Source: JACMLC01 sp963817025
GTDB lineage: Bacteria > Acidobacteriota > Blastocatellia > Pyrinomonadales > Pyrinomonadaceae
NCBI GenBank assembly: GCA_963817025.1
Contig: CAWFML010000004.1
Location: 1,116,001-1,180,000 of the forward strand
Direction: 5' to 3'
DNA length: 64,000 nucleotides
The translations under genes and the position numbers were made by a program. Position 1 is the stretch's first letter. Each line of letters opens with the position of its first letter. A model generated the notes under the pieces. The model made no database searches, had not been told where the DNA came from, and was given only the letters and a program-made list of their open reading frames with translations. Positions 52,798 to 61,546 of the stretch are shown here, one piece after another.

Positions 52798-52912
52798 GCA
52801 ACCTAACAACTCACTCAGCCCGACGCCTCCACAGCGCGGCTTTCATGGCGCGTTCTCGCGCTCATGTCTAATGCTTCTCGCTCGGCGTGGGTTAATTGGA
52901 GCGTTAGGTTGC
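52798..52912. other. Integron attC-like recombination site
   Basis: The outer arms GCAACCTAAC (52798-52807) and GTTAGGTTGC (52903-52912) are perfect 10-bp inverted repeats containing RYYYAAC and GTTRRRY core sites. Inner imperfect arms (cccgacgcc and ggcgtgggtt) and the phrase ttaattggagcgttagg are typical of attC sites. Total length is 115 bp. It lies 9 bases after the HNH gene, the normal cassette arrangement. No integron integrase gene is in the window. Confidence 0.65.
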
Positions 52913-52961
52913 TTCGCAGTTTAAGAGTGGCGATGATAAGTTCTCTTGCTGACGTAAAAAG

Positions 52962-53432
52962 ATGATCAAAGAATGCCCTACCTGCAAGCGCACCTACTCT
53001 GATCCAAGCATGAGCTTTTGCCTGGCAGATGGTTCGCTGTTATCTGCTCCATTTGACCCGCAAGCCACCCAACACCTCCCTGTTGCTCATCATCTTGAAC
53101 TGCCTGCGACAGAGATACTGTATCCTGCACCCAAAGTAAACTCATTACTTCCTACAGAACAAGCCATGGAAACTAAGGATATACCGCCAACCATTGCAAG
53201 TTCTGAAGAGAGCGACTCATCTAATGACGCAGTACTTCAACAAACTGTAGAATCAAACGTATTAGTCGGATTATCCGGGCGAAAGGGCGTTAAGCTCTGG
53301 GTGGGTTTAGGAATCATATTTTTACTTGGCGCAGTTTATACGATGTCAATAATTCCATTGCTTCCCGCTCTGGTTTTGTTTGTCATTGCGCTATTAGTCG
53401 GCTTGAAAAAAAGCGGTTACGAACAATTGTGA
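52962..53432 (+). CDS. Zinc-ribbon membrane protein
   Basis: 156 residues. The N-terminus MIKECPTCKRTYSDPSMSFC, then LADGS, is a zinc-ribbon opening I have seen in many acidobacterial membrane proteins. A long polar linker follows (about 35-105). Two membrane segments end the protein (VKLWVGLGIIFLLGAVYTMS, LPALVLFVIALLVGL). The function is unknown. Its stop codon overlaps the HIT fragment. Confidence 0.72.
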   Translation: MIKECPTCKRTYSDPSMSFCLADGSLLSAPFDPQATQHLPVAHHLELPATEILYPAPKVNSLLPTEQAMETKDIPPTIASSEESDSSNDAVLQQTVESNVLVGLSGRKGVKLWVGLGIIFLLGAVYTMSIIPLLPALVLFVIALLVGLKKSGYEQL

Positions 53433-53575
53433 TTCATGCTCACTTGCACGTCTTCCCACGCTATGCGGGAGATGGTTTCGGGTTAGTCTTTCCTCAAGTA
53501 TATTCAGAGAAGCCTGAGCGAAAAGAATTGAATGAGATAGCGGAAAGGGTAAGAAAGGCTCTGAGCGAGAACTGA
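53429..53575 (+). pseudogene. HIT-family protein, C-terminal fragment
   Basis: 48 residues: VIHAHLHVFPRYAGDGFG, LVFPQVYSEKPERKELNE, then IAERVRKALSEN. This contains the histidine triad HxHxH of HIT nucleotide hydrolases/transferases and the C-terminus that follows it in the family. The N-terminal two-thirds is absent; upstream lies the unrelated zinc-ribbon gene, whose stop codon overlaps the fragment. A recombination breakpoint at about 53429 has therefore removed the 5' part of a HIT gene. Confidence 0.78.
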
Positions 53576-53605
53576 TGCGCCTCAGGCTTAACTAATGGAG
53601 CGAGA

Positions 53606-54025
53606 ATGAGCAAATCATTAATGTATCGCCTCTTTGGTGTGGGGAAGATTCCAGAGTCTCTGGCCGCCCAGTTGAGGGGAGAAGGTGTTCTGTTGTTGGA
53701 TGAAGGTATCAAAGGCTCTGTGACCTACATAGACTTTCGCTCCCCTGTCAGGTACGCCAACTGGAAGCGGCAATGGTACACGGCTTCCATTGTCCTGACT
53801 GAAGTGAGGCTGGTCGGGCTGAGGTTTTCCCAAACTATCATCAATGTCCCGCTGGCAGACGAGCGCATTCGGAGCATGAAGTTTTCGCTTGAGCCGGGCG
53901 GCGCGTTGCTGGCCGCCTTTGATGCGTCGCTCTTTCATCAGGACTGGTCGGGCAAGATCGAGTATCGCTTCCGCACTGTGTACGGGCAAGACTTTTTAGA
54001 TAAACTGCGGGAAAGAACCGCCTGA
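53606..54025 (+). CDS. Conserved protein of unknown function
   Basis: 139 residues beginning MSKSLMYRLFGVGKIPESL, with LLLDEGIKGSVTYIDFRSP and FDASLFHQDWSGKIEYRFRT. I recall homologues in diverse bacteria without an assigned role. The fold looks mostly beta, without signal or membrane segments. The start is preceded by taatggagcgag. It lies 30 bases after the HIT fragment. Confidence 0.8.
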   Translation: MSKSLMYRLFGVGKIPESLAAQLRGEGVLLLDEGIKGSVTYIDFRSPVRYANWKRQWYTASIVLTEVRLVGLRFSQTIINVPLADERIRSMKFSLEPGGALLAAFDASLFHQDWSGKIEYRFRTVYGQDFLDKLRERTA

Positions 54026-54129
54026 AACCAGAGCCTTGTGATGGCTCCCGTTAAGCCTGACAACTCATTGAACCGGAGCGTGAGGCTGGATGGTCGATTC
54101 CGCCTGAGGTTGCTCTTGGAGAAACTAGT

Positions 54130-54942
54130 ATGACTAACAACCGTGAGCAGTACACGATGGGCTACGGGCCTGCTGCGACAGCTATCATGGCGCAGCGCAG
54201 GGCGCAGAGCCATGCGGCTTTTTTTCTACAGCGCCTTAAACCTGGAATGAGTCTCCTCGATTGCGGCTGCGGCCCCGGAACCATCACGCTCGGCTTTGCG
54301 GAGATTGTCGCGCCGGGGCAGGTGGTGGGAACCGAGATAGAGGCTTCGCAGGTCGCGCTGGCCCGTGAGAACGCCGCCGGGCGCGGAGTTTCCAACGCCC
54401 GTTTTGAAGTGGCTGACATCTACGAGCTTCCTTTTGAAGATGCTTCCTTCGATGCCGTCTTTATCTCCGCCGTGATGGGTAACTTGCGCGAACCGGTCAA
54501 GGGGCTTCGTGAAGCTTACCGCGTCCTCAAACCCGGCGGCGTGATCGGCGTCAAGGAGTTCGATCACGGCGGAGATATTCTTTACCCCTCAGAGCCGGGA
54601 GTGGAAAAGTATGGCGAGCTTTACTGGCGTCTGCGACGCGAGAATGGTCACGACCCGGAAAGCGGACGGAAAATCGGGGCCTTCCTTCTTGACGCGGGCT
54701 TCGGCGAGTTGGAGATGTCAGCCTGTTATGAACCCTTCGCAGAGCCTCTGGCCCTGCGCGGCTTTGCAGATGCCTCTATCGGGCTTCTAGCGGATGGCTG
54801 GGGCGACGACTTCAAGGGCCGTGGCTGGGCGACGACCGAAGACGTTAAGGAAATGAGCGACGCATGGCAAAGGTTCGCGGCGTTTCCCGGAGCCATCTTT
54901 GCAGCGGCATGGTGCGAGGCTGTCGCGCGGGCGGTTAAGTGA
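54130..54942 (+). CDS. SAM-dependent methyltransferase (class I)
   Basis: 270 residues. Motif I LLDCGCGPGTITLGFAEI lies near 42-59, the acidic end of strand 2 is VVGTEIEASQ, motif II is ELPFEDASFDAVFI and motif III is RVLKPGGVIGVKEFDHGG. The UbiE/COQ5-like layout suggests a small-molecule or quinone-type substrate, not determined. It follows the conserved gene by 104 bp, with an inverted-repeat remnant between them. Confidence 0.9.
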   Translation: MTNNREQYTMGYGPAATAIMAQRRAQSHAAFFLQRLKPGMSLLDCGCGPGTITLGFAEIVAPGQVVGTEIEASQVALARENAAGRGVSNARFEVADIYELPFEDASFDAVFISAVMGNLREPVKGLREAYRVLKPGGVIGVKEFDHGGDILYPSEPGVEKYGELYWRLRRENGHDPESGRKIGAFLLDAGFGELEMSACYEPFAEPLALRGFADASIGLLADGWGDDFKGRGWATTEDVKEMSDAWQRFAAFPGAIFAAAWCEAVARAVK

Positions 54943-54947
54943 GTTTT

Positions 54948-54990
54948 TAACGCAAAGCACGCAAAGGAAAAGTCGCAAAGCTCGCAAAGA
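54948..54990. repeat. Partial CGCAAAG repeat
   Basis: Four CGCAAAG units (aacgcaaagcacgcaaagga, gtcgcaaagctcgcaaagag) without the opposite arm. It is a half copy of the dispersed family, 6 bases after the methyltransferase stop codon. Confidence 0.75.
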
Positions 54991-55077
54991 GTTTTCTATG
55001 CTTGATTCGCATTGAAAGTGTGCCAAAATGCCGTTATCTGAATCAAGCCAGAAGAAAGTTTTAAGAGAGAGCCGGAG

Positions 55078-55572
55078 ATGGATGTTTTCTGGGAAGAGCT
55101 GACTTCCGGGCTGCCCAATGCGAGGCAGTTGGTGCATGTCATTATACGTTTGCTGTCCGCCACGCTGCTCGGCGCAATTGTCGGCATCCAGCGCGAGCGC
55201 GCGGGTAAGCCTGCGGGCCTGCGCACGCATATTCTGGTCACGCTCGGCACAGCCGTCTTTGTGCTGGCCTGCTCCGGCATCGGGATGACGACGGACGGCC
55301 TTTCGCGCGTCATTCAGGGCATCATCACCGGCATCGGCTTTATCGGGGCCGGTTCGATTCTCAAATTAAATGAAGAGCGCGACATACAGGGATTGACGAC
55401 GGCGGCGGGCGTGTGGATGACTGCGGCCATTGGCGTCGCCGTCGGTCTCGGCAGCCTCGGAGTGGCTTTGCTCAGCACCTTTCTGACTTTGATTATTCTG
55501 GCCCTCGCTGGGCCACTCGAATCCCGCGTTGACAAGAGGCGCGCGGCAAAGGTCGAAGACACAAACAACTGA
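55078..55572 (+). CDS. MgtC/SapB-family membrane protein
   Basis: 164 residues with four or five membrane helices. The family signature is clear: ATLLGAIVGIQRERAGKPAG, LRTHILVTLGTAVFVL, GIGFIGAGSILK and GLTTAAGVWMTAAIGVAVG. The C-terminal soluble domain of MgtC itself is absent. Members are linked to magnesium limitation and virulence in some bacteria; the role here is unknown. Confidence 0.92.
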   Translation: MDVFWEELTSGLPNARQLVHVIIRLLSATLLGAIVGIQRERAGKPAGLRTHILVTLGTAVFVLACSGIGMTTDGLSRVIQGIITGIGFIGAGSILKLNEERDIQGLTTAAGVWMTAAIGVAVGLGSLGVALLSTFLTLIILALAGPLESRVDKRRAAKVEDTNN

Positions 55573-55771
55573 GATAGAGCTGGCCGACAGAGCCTAACAA
55601 ATCATTGTGGCCGACCTGCGCTTGTTCCTGAAAAACTTTGACATTTCACTTTGAAATCAGCACAATGATGCCCATTAAGCTGGTCTGAAATTTTCTAAAC
55701 CCAATTTAGGTGCGCCTGATTTCCCAAGCGCCTTCAATGTTCCGCTTTCCACAGGAAGGAGTCCATCAGAA

Positions 55772-57097
55772 ATGCGTAGAAAGATTTTCTCAGGATTCAT
55801 GGCACTGGCCGCAGTCGTCCTCATGAGCGGCTCGGCTCTGGCCCAACAAAAATTTGTCGCCCACCTGAACGCCGCACAAGAGGTTCCGTCAACTCCCTCG
55901 ACCGGATCAGGCGTCTGCGTTATCACGCTCAATGCAGCCGAAACTTCAATCTCGGTTTCCTGCACCTATCAGGGCTTAACTTCAAATCTTCAAGCAGATC
56001 ACATTCACGCCAACGCAGCGCCCGGCGTGAACGCGGGCATCTTGTTTAACTTTGCCGCGACGGGCGGAACCTCCGGCTCCTTCAATGCCGGGCCGTTCGC
56101 TACGACTCCGGCGCAGGTCGCAGACATGCGCGCACATCTCTGGTACGTCAACCTGCACTCGGTCAACTTCCCCGGCGGCGAGATTCGCGGGCAGGTGAAA
56201 CAGGCCAACACTGTGTTTGACCTCGACGGCGACGGGCGCACTGATATTACCGTCTTCCGCCAGAGCGCGAACACCTTTTACACCCTGTCAAGCCTGACCA
56301 ACACGCTGATAGTTAACACGTTCGGGTCAGGAGCAGGCGACAACTGGCTCAATAGCACCTGCGACTTTGACGGCGACGGCAGAGGCGACCCGCTGATTAT
56401 CGAGTTGAGCGGCAACATTGCTGTCTGGACTATTCTGCAAACCGGAACCAATACCATCCGCAACGTTCAATGGGGCGATCTCTCGATTGATAATCTAGCT
56501 GTCTCCGATTATGACGGCGATGGTAAACAGGACATCGCCACCTACCGCCGGACGACAGGCGTCTGGAACATTCTCGAAAGCTCGACCGGCCAACCGCGCT
56601 TTGAGGTCTGGGGAGCGACCGCCGCTACACCGGCAGCGGGCGATCAGCCATCGGTCGGCGATTATGACGGCGACGGCAAAACCGATTTGACTGTCGTTCG
56701 GTCAGAGAGCGGGCAGCGCGTCTTTTACATACGCCAGAGCGCGACCAACACATTGCGTAGTGTCATCTGGGGTTCGGCTACGACAGACGGCTTCTTCTTC
56801 TTCGCTCCGCTTGATGTGGACGGAGACGGCAAACAGGATGTCGCTATCAACCGCGTATCCGGCACACAGCGTCTTCACGTCATTCTCCAAAGCTCGAATA
56901 ATCAGGCGAGGTTCGTGACGTGGGGGCCGTCAACAGCAGCGCCGACCGCAGTCAATCTTTTCGGAGATTATGACGGCGATGGTAAATCAGACTTTGTCTC
57001 GCGCGTGTTGAGTGGTGGCGCATTTACGTGGAACATTTTACAGAGTTCCAACGGCGCGCATCGCTCGGTTCTGTGGGGACAGACCAGCGACCAGTAA
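55772..57097 (+). CDS. Secreted CHRD-domain protein with FG-GAP-like repeats
   Basis: 441 residues with a signal peptide cleaved near ALAQQ. Residues about 27-148 form a CHRD (chordin-like) domain: FVAHLNAAQEVPSTPSTGSG, DHIHANAAPGVNAG, NFPGGEIRGQV. About six Asp-rich FG-GAP-like repeats follow (DLDGDGRTDITVFRQS, DYDGDGKQDIATYRRT, DYDGDGKTDLTVVRSE). The fusion of a CHRD module to these repeats makes this the third FG-GAP-type secreted protein in the window. A strong terminator follows. Confidence 0.9.
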   Translation: MRRKIFSGFMALAAVVLMSGSALAQQKFVAHLNAAQEVPSTPSTGSGVCVITLNAAETSISVSCTYQGLTSNLQADHIHANAAPGVNAGILFNFAATGGTSGSFNAGPFATTPAQVADMRAHLWYVNLHSVNFPGGEIRGQVKQANTVFDLDGDGRTDITVFRQSANTFYTLSSLTNTLIVNTFGSGAGDNWLNSTCDFDGDGRGDPLIIELSGNIAVWTILQTGTNTIRNVQWGDLSIDNLAVSDYDGDGKQDIATYRRTTGVWNILESSTGQPRFEVWGATAATPAAGDQPSVGDYDGDGKTDLTVVRSESGQRVFYIRQSATNTLRSVIWGSATTDGFFFFAPLDVDGDGKQDVAINRVSGTQRLHVILQSSNNQARFVTWGPSTAAPTAVNLFGDYDGDGKSDFVSRVLSGGAFTWNILQSSNGAHRSVLWGQTSDQ

Positions 57098-57124
57098 ATC
57101 GTCCGGTTAACTTTATCCGACAAC

Positions 57125-57156
57125 AGACCGCCGCGAGATTTCGCGGCGGTCTTTTC
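57125..57156 (+). terminator. Intrinsic terminator
   Basis: agaccgccgcga and tcgcggcggtct form a 12-bp perfect stem with a 4-base loop, followed by tttcct. Confidence 0.9.
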
Positions 57157-57243
57157 CTGTCAATGGCCCGCCACAGTCCGGCACGTAGTTGCGAGCCTGC
57201 GTCATGTTGCCGACAACCGCTGCTTCTGCTATTTCTTTCTTTG

Positions 57244-57888
57244 ATGAGCGCACCGCAGAGAAACGCCTTTACAGCCAGAGAGTGGAAACTGATCGAAGCC
57301 CATCGCACGCCGCGACAGGTGCAGCGACTGTTGAGCGCGATGCCCTATAACTGGGAACTCGATGGCGGCAGCCTGCGCTCGTTTCGTCAGGTCTTACAGC
57401 GCAACGAGGCGCATTGTCTTGAGGCCGCGCTCGTGGCGGCTGTGATTCTGGAACAGCACGGCTATCCGCCTCTGCTCGTGAGCCTCGAATCGCAGGACAA
57501 GCTGGATCACGTCATCTACGTTTTTCAAACAAAAGGTTTGTGGGGCGCAATCGCTCGCTCGCGTGATGTGGGCTTGCATGGACGTAAACCCGTCTTTCGT
57601 AACTTACGCGCGCTCGCGCAAAGCTACTTTGAGCCTTACGTTGATTTGACGGCGCGGCTGCTGGCCTACGGGCTGACGAATCTTGAAGTGCTGGGGCGTT
57701 ACGACTGGCGTTTCTCTTCAAAGAATATCTGGAAGGTAGAGAACCACCTGCGCGAGATACCGCACAAGGATTTGAAAACTTCCGAGCAGAGATACAGGCG
57801 GCTCATGGCGCGCTTTAAAGAATTTCGCAAAGTACAGCCCGAAGGCGCTCCGGCTTACTTTGCCAGTCGAAAGACGTGGATGCTTTAG
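57244..57888 (+). CDS. Transglutaminase-like conserved protein
   Basis: 214 residues. HCLEAALVAAVILEQHGYPP and, further on, LDHVIYVFQT give a Cys and a His in the order and spacing of transglutaminase/NlpC-like cysteine hydrolases, followed by GLWGAIARSRDVGLHGRKPV. The rest is helical and basic. No signal peptide is seen. The function is not established. I chose ATG 57244 since the longer frame would overlap the upstream terminator; no clear ribosome-binding site is visible. Confidence 0.75.
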   Translation: MSAPQRNAFTAREWKLIEAHRTPRQVQRLLSAMPYNWELDGGSLRSFRQVLQRNEAHCLEAALVAAVILEQHGYPPLLVSLESQDKLDHVIYVFQTKGLWGAIARSRDVGLHGRKPVFRNLRALAQSYFEPYVDLTARLLAYGLTNLEVLGRYDWRFSSKNIWKVENHLREIPHKDLKTSEQRYRRLMARFKEFRKVQPEGAPAYFASRKTWML

Positions 57889-57889
57889 C

Positions 57890-58465
57890 TCAGCGATGCA
57901 GCCTGTAGAGCAGCCAGCCCGCCAGCCCGCCAATCAACACGCCCCACCAGCCGACAAGAATAAAGCCATAAAACAGGACTAAGAAGAATGTTCCTATGAC
58001 GGCCATCACATCATAAGACACGGAAGGATCGAGAATCATGACGACGAGAAAGCCCAGCGGAATAATAGTAAGGTATGTCATCAAGGCGATAAAAGCCCCG
58101 CGCCGAAACGCACGTAAACCTGTGTTGACATCATATGAATCCAATATGCCTGCCCCGATACACGCTCCATAGAGAGACGCGATAGCCGCCGGAGACGTTA
58201 TTAGAATCAGCGCCCACTTATACGCAGGGTCTCCTCCGTCGCGTATAAACCATAAAATAATCAGGCCGGGGATGCAGGCGGCGCACGCAAACCAGATGGC
58301 TGCCAGAAGGCGCGGATGCTTGACTGCTCCGACGCGGGCTATCCGGCGCAGCTCATCGGCAACCTGCTGCGAATTGCTGTTTGCATCACTGTAACTGCAA
58401 CGCTCGCAGACGGGAGCTAAAGTCTGGTAAGCCAAGCCGCACTGCTCGCATCTGTATGTATCCAT
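57890..58465 (-). CDS. Zinc-ribbon multi-spanning membrane protein
   Basis: 191 residues. The N-terminus MDTYRCEQCGLAYQTLAPVC, then ERC, holds two CxxC pairs of a zinc ribbon. Four to five membrane segments follow between about 50 and 185. I do not recognise a family. Its stop codon lies 1 base from that of the convergent transglutaminase-like gene. Confidence 0.78.
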   Translation of the reverse strand: MDTYRCEQCGLAYQTLAPVCERCSYSDANSNSQQVADELRRIARVGAVKHPRLLAAIWFACAACIPGLIILWFIRDGGDPAYKWALILITSPAAIASLYGACIGAGILDSYDVNTGLRAFRRGAFIALMTYLTIIPLGFLVVMILDPSVSYDVMAVIGTFFLVLFYGFILVGWWGVLIGGLAGWLLYRLHR

Positions 58466-58638
58466 CTCGTCCTGACACCTCCGCTGTATCTCTTCAAGGC
58501 TTTAATCGCTGCCTCGATATGGTAAGGGAGCAATGCTCATGCCAGCTCATAAAACATTATATCTCATGCGAATTCAGGCGAAATTTAATTCCGCTGTCTT
58601 TGTATTCTGCGAATCACGCGGGGCGGTCATGGCAATTT

Positions 58639-58839
58639 GCTAGTGGGTCAATGTCAAAGATAGCGAAGAAAACGAAATGTTCGCGCAAAGACGCAAAGAA
58701 AAGCTCGCAAGTAGTGAATGGCATTCAACACTTTTGCGTGCTTTCTTTGCGCTACCAGCGCCTGTGCGGGAAACTATTTCTTGCTTCACCACTCAATTCA
58801 CGATTAACGACTAATCTAACTTCAATTGGATTCACTGCC
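58639..58839. mobile_element. 201-bp MITE-like element, degenerate copy
   Basis: The left end GCTAGTGGGTCAA and the diverged right end ttggattcactgcc correspond to the termini of the 29015 element. The right subterminal caattcacgattaacgact matches the copy at 38775. The interior has CGCAAAG and cagcgcctgtgcggg arms. No target duplication is found, so this is an old copy. Confidence 0.7.
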
Positions 58840-58863
58840 AACGTGGCGCACGCTTTTGACAGG

Positions 58864-59763
58864 TCAGGAGCGCGTGAGCAAGCGACGCGCGCCCCAGATA
58901 GTGTGCGCCAGCACGGCTGTGATGATAATCGCGCCGCCTGCGAGCGCGTAACGCGAAGGCCGCTCGCCTAAAGCAATGAAGACCCAGACGGGATTCAGGA
59001 CAGGCTCTATGTAGCCGACAATGCCCGCGTCCAGAGAGCGCACGCCGCGTGCCATGCCGAGCGTAAAAAGAGTATAAGAGATGCCGATCTGGACTACTCC
59101 TAGATAGCTCACGATTCCCGCGTCCCAGAGCGTGAGCGTGGGAATCGCCACGACTCCCACCGGCGCGGTAATCAACACCAGCAGCAGGTTGCCGTAGATG
59201 ACTGAGGACGCGCGATTGACGGCCTGCGAGCGCGGATGGCGCAAGAGCAGTATATAAAAAGCAAAGCAGAGACCTGAGGCGAGGGCCGTCAGATTTCCGC
59301 TCACATCCTGCGGGCGAAGCTTGCCGACGAAGAACAGCGACATCCCCGCGATGCAAACGATGACCGTGACGAGGTCTGCGCGGCGAAACTTTTCTTTGTA
59401 GAACAGCGGCTCAAGAATGAGCACATAAATCGGCGCGGTGTATTGCAGAAAAATGGCGTTGGCCGCAGTCGTCAGTTTAGTGGCAACGACAAAGAGCAGG
59501 AGGAGCGCGGCGTAGAGAATCGAGGTCAGAACCGTCAGGCCGTTGAGACCGAAACCCTCGCGGCGCGTAAACCATGCGACCGTCAGCGCGGCCAGCAGCG
59601 AGCGATAGAAAGACAACTCGTAAGCGGACAGATTAGTCCACTTAATGAACAGCCCGCCAGTGCTCCACAAAAGCGCCGCCGCAAAGACCAGCAGGAGCGG
59701 CGACGCCAGAGGTGTTGTGTCACGGCCCGCGTGGCGCGAATTCTCTACACGCTTAGTTTGCAA
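58864..59763 (-). CDS. EamA/DMT-family transporter
   Basis: About 299 residues with ten membrane helices in two EamA halves (LLLVFAAALLWSTGGLFIKW; LASGLCFAFYILLLRHPR; GIVGYIEPVLNPVWVFIALGE). It exports a metabolite of unknown identity. The start is unclear. The frame has no ATG at its N-terminus; a TTG at 59763 overlaps the stop codon of the upstream ferredoxin-domain gene by a few bases and seems likeliest. A TTG 28 codons earlier would read through that gene's tail. Confidence 0.85.
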   Translation of the reverse strand: MQTKRVENSRHAGRDTTPLASPLLLVFAAALLWSTGGLFIKWTNLSAYELSFYRSLLAALTVAWFTRREGFGLNGLTVLTSILYAALLLLFVVATKLTTAANAIFLQYTAPIYVLILEPLFYKEKFRRADLVTVIVCIAGMSLFFVGKLRPQDVSGNLTALASGLCFAFYILLLRHPRSQAVNRASSVIYGNLLLVLITAPVGVVAIPTLTLWDAGIVSYLGVVQIGISYTLFTLGMARGVRSLDAGIVGYIEPVLNPVWVFIALGERPSRYALAGGAIIITAVLAHTIWGARRLLTRS

Positions 59764-60796
59764 CGCCGTTGGAAGAGACCGTTTCGCTGGCAGCGTCGGC
59801 AGCGGTTTCGACTTCTCCGGTGTCCTGCGACTTGAGGTATTTGCCAAAAACGCCGTTCCACGGCGGAATGACTATCGAGACCGCTCCGGTCGCACGCGCC
59901 ATGCACGCGAGGCGTATGATCGGCTTCGGCTCGTTCGTTTCGATATAACCGAACTCTTTGATCTTCTTTCCCTCGCGCGCTGAAACGTCCGTCAACTTTT
60001 CCGCGCCGCCGAGCACGCCGACCCAGCATGTCCCGCATGAAGCCGAGCGACACTCGACCGGAATCGGCCCTTCGATGCAGCGCACATCACGCTCGCGCCA
60101 ATCCTGCGACCGGTCTCTCGCGGCGGCAGAAGCAATCTCTTCATCGTTGATCAACTTGAACTGCGCGCGCGATTCGTTCTCGTCATACGTCACAGTCCAC
60201 TCTTTATCCACAGTCTTGAGAAAGCCGAACATCCCCTGACTGTTATCCTTCGCGCGCTCCTGCAAGACTTCTTCCGCGCTCTTCTTAGCATGTTTCTTAT
60301 CAATCAGCGCGAGGCCCTCCGCAGCCCTGAAGGCCGCGAGTCCTGTTTGGAGCAAGGTCATAAAAGCGATGGCAGTGATGCCTGTCAGCAAAGACTCGTC
60401 AGCCTTGACGCGCGCCGCAACCGTTGCTGCGACTTTGCGAATCTCATCCGGCAATTTCGCATCCGCCGTGGGCTGGAAAGAAGCCGCGTATTCTTCAAGA
60501 ACCTTTTTGACTTCCGGCCAGTAGCGATGCCCGTACAAAAATTTGTGCGAAGCATCAATCTGATCTTTCAGATAAAAGTTGCCCTGCATCAAGAGATATT
60601 TGGACAGCGCAGCCGGGTCTTGTGCGCTGTTCAAAGCGCGCCACAGCGAGAGCGGGTAAAACTTGAACCAGATTTCGGTCGCATTGCGGTCAACTTCGTG
60701 AACAGAGCGCAGCAGGTCTGTCAGCGCGGCAGACCAAGCCTCTTCATCATGCCAGTGTAGGAAATTCTCGAACAGTGTTTGATCGTTGCTACTCAT
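59753..60796 (-). CDS. Plant-type 2Fe-2S ferredoxin-domain protein
   Basis: 347 residues. The N-terminal 190 residues are helical and of a type I do not recognise (HWHDEEAWSAALTDLLRSVH, KFYPLSLWRALNSAQDP). The C-terminal 110 residues hold a [2Fe-2S] site with ECRSASCGTCWVG and RLACMARATG, giving the C-x5-C-x2-C and distal Cys of plant-type ferredoxins. The last 20 residues are an Ala/Thr/Glu tail. It could be an electron carrier with a built-in partner-binding domain. ATG 60796 is set by gaggt. It overlaps the start of the EamA gene downstream. Confidence 0.85.
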   Translation of the reverse strand: MSSNDQTLFENFLHWHDEEAWSAALTDLLRSVHEVDRNATEIWFKFYPLSLWRALNSAQDPAALSKYLLMQGNFYLKDQIDASHKFLYGHRYWPEVKKVLEEYAASFQPTADAKLPDEIRKVAATVAARVKADESLLTGITAIAFMTLLQTGLAAFRAAEGLALIDKKHAKKSAEEVLQERAKDNSQGMFGFLKTVDKEWTVTYDENESRAQFKLINDEEIASAAARDRSQDWRERDVRCIEGPIPVECRSASCGTCWVGVLGGAEKLTDVSAREGKKIKEFGYIETNEPKPIIRLACMARATGAVSIVIPPWNGVFGKYLKSQDTGEVETAADAASETVSSNGVAN

Positions 60797-60866
60797 AGAT
60801 ACCTCAATCGAATTATTTAGCTCTAAATTGAAACTTGACACTTTAACAGCAACCGTCGCAAGGCTC

Positions 60867-60990
60867 AAATAGGGAGTAGGGGGAAGGGGTCGGGGGCCGG
60901 AAAAGCAGCCTGTCTTTCACTGCACCCGACACCCTTCCCCCTACTCCATGTCTTCTTTGCGCCACCAGTGCCTTTGCGCGAACATTTCTT
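60867..60990. repeat. gggagtaggggg inverted repeat plus half CGCAAAG repeat
   Basis: gggagtagggggaaggggtc at 60872 and acacccttccccctactcc near 60930-60947 are inverted copies about 30 bases apart. They are followed by a single right arm of the gcgctggtggcgc subtype (ctttgcgccaccagtgcctt). The 340-base gap between the divergent genes holds nothing else I recognise. Confidence 0.8.
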
Positions 60991-61136
60991 ATTCCTTCTA
61001 ACTGGCAGAGGATGTCGAAAATTTCTTGTTCACGGCTCGCTGCCTGTGATAACTTTTGTGGCATCTTAAACAGGCGTTTTGCGAAGCGGTTCGTCCTGAT
61101 TTTCAATTTCTCCAACTTAGCCGGGTCAAACGAATT

Positions 61137-61505
61137 ATGGAAGCAAAGAAACTTTCGCAACCCACTGCGAAGGAAAACACCGGGCGCACTTTCGACAGCG
61201 CATACGGATTTTCGTTCGCCATCGCGCTCGGGCTGATACTCTTTATCGCGGGTCTGGCCGTCAGCCTGACCCTCGGTGAAGACAGCAGCTTCGGGCTGCT
61301 CTTCGGCATTCCGCTCTTGCTGGCAGGTCTGCTCGTGCCGCTCTTTATGGTGCGCGATATTTTTACGCGCGACGAGTTTGAAGAGCCGTGCCCGAACTGC
61401 GACACGATGATCCGCACAACGGATTCGACGCTCAGGCTGGAATGCCCGAAGTGCGAGAGCATCATCAATGTGCGCGACCAGAAATTCCATCTGACAGAAG
61501 GATAA
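61137..61505 (+). CDS. Membrane protein with C-terminal zinc ribbon
   Basis: 122 residues. Two membrane helices (FAIALGLILFIAGLAVSLTL; LLFGIPLLLAGLLVPLFMV) precede a cytosolic zinc ribbon with CPNC and CPKC pairs (EPCPNCDTMIR, RLECPKCESIINV). I do not recognise a named family. ATG 61137 begins MEAKKLSQ; no strong ribosome-binding site is seen. It is convergent with the oxidase operon. Confidence 0.78.
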   Translation: MEAKKLSQPTAKENTGRTFDSAYGFSFAIALGLILFIAGLAVSLTLGEDSSFGLLFGIPLLLAGLLVPLFMVRDIFTRDEFEEPCPNCDTMIRTTDSTLRLECPKCESIINVRDQKFHLTEG

Positions 61506-61546
61506 GTCGGAACCGCCTCGCGTAAGCCGGATAGTTCTGACAAGAA

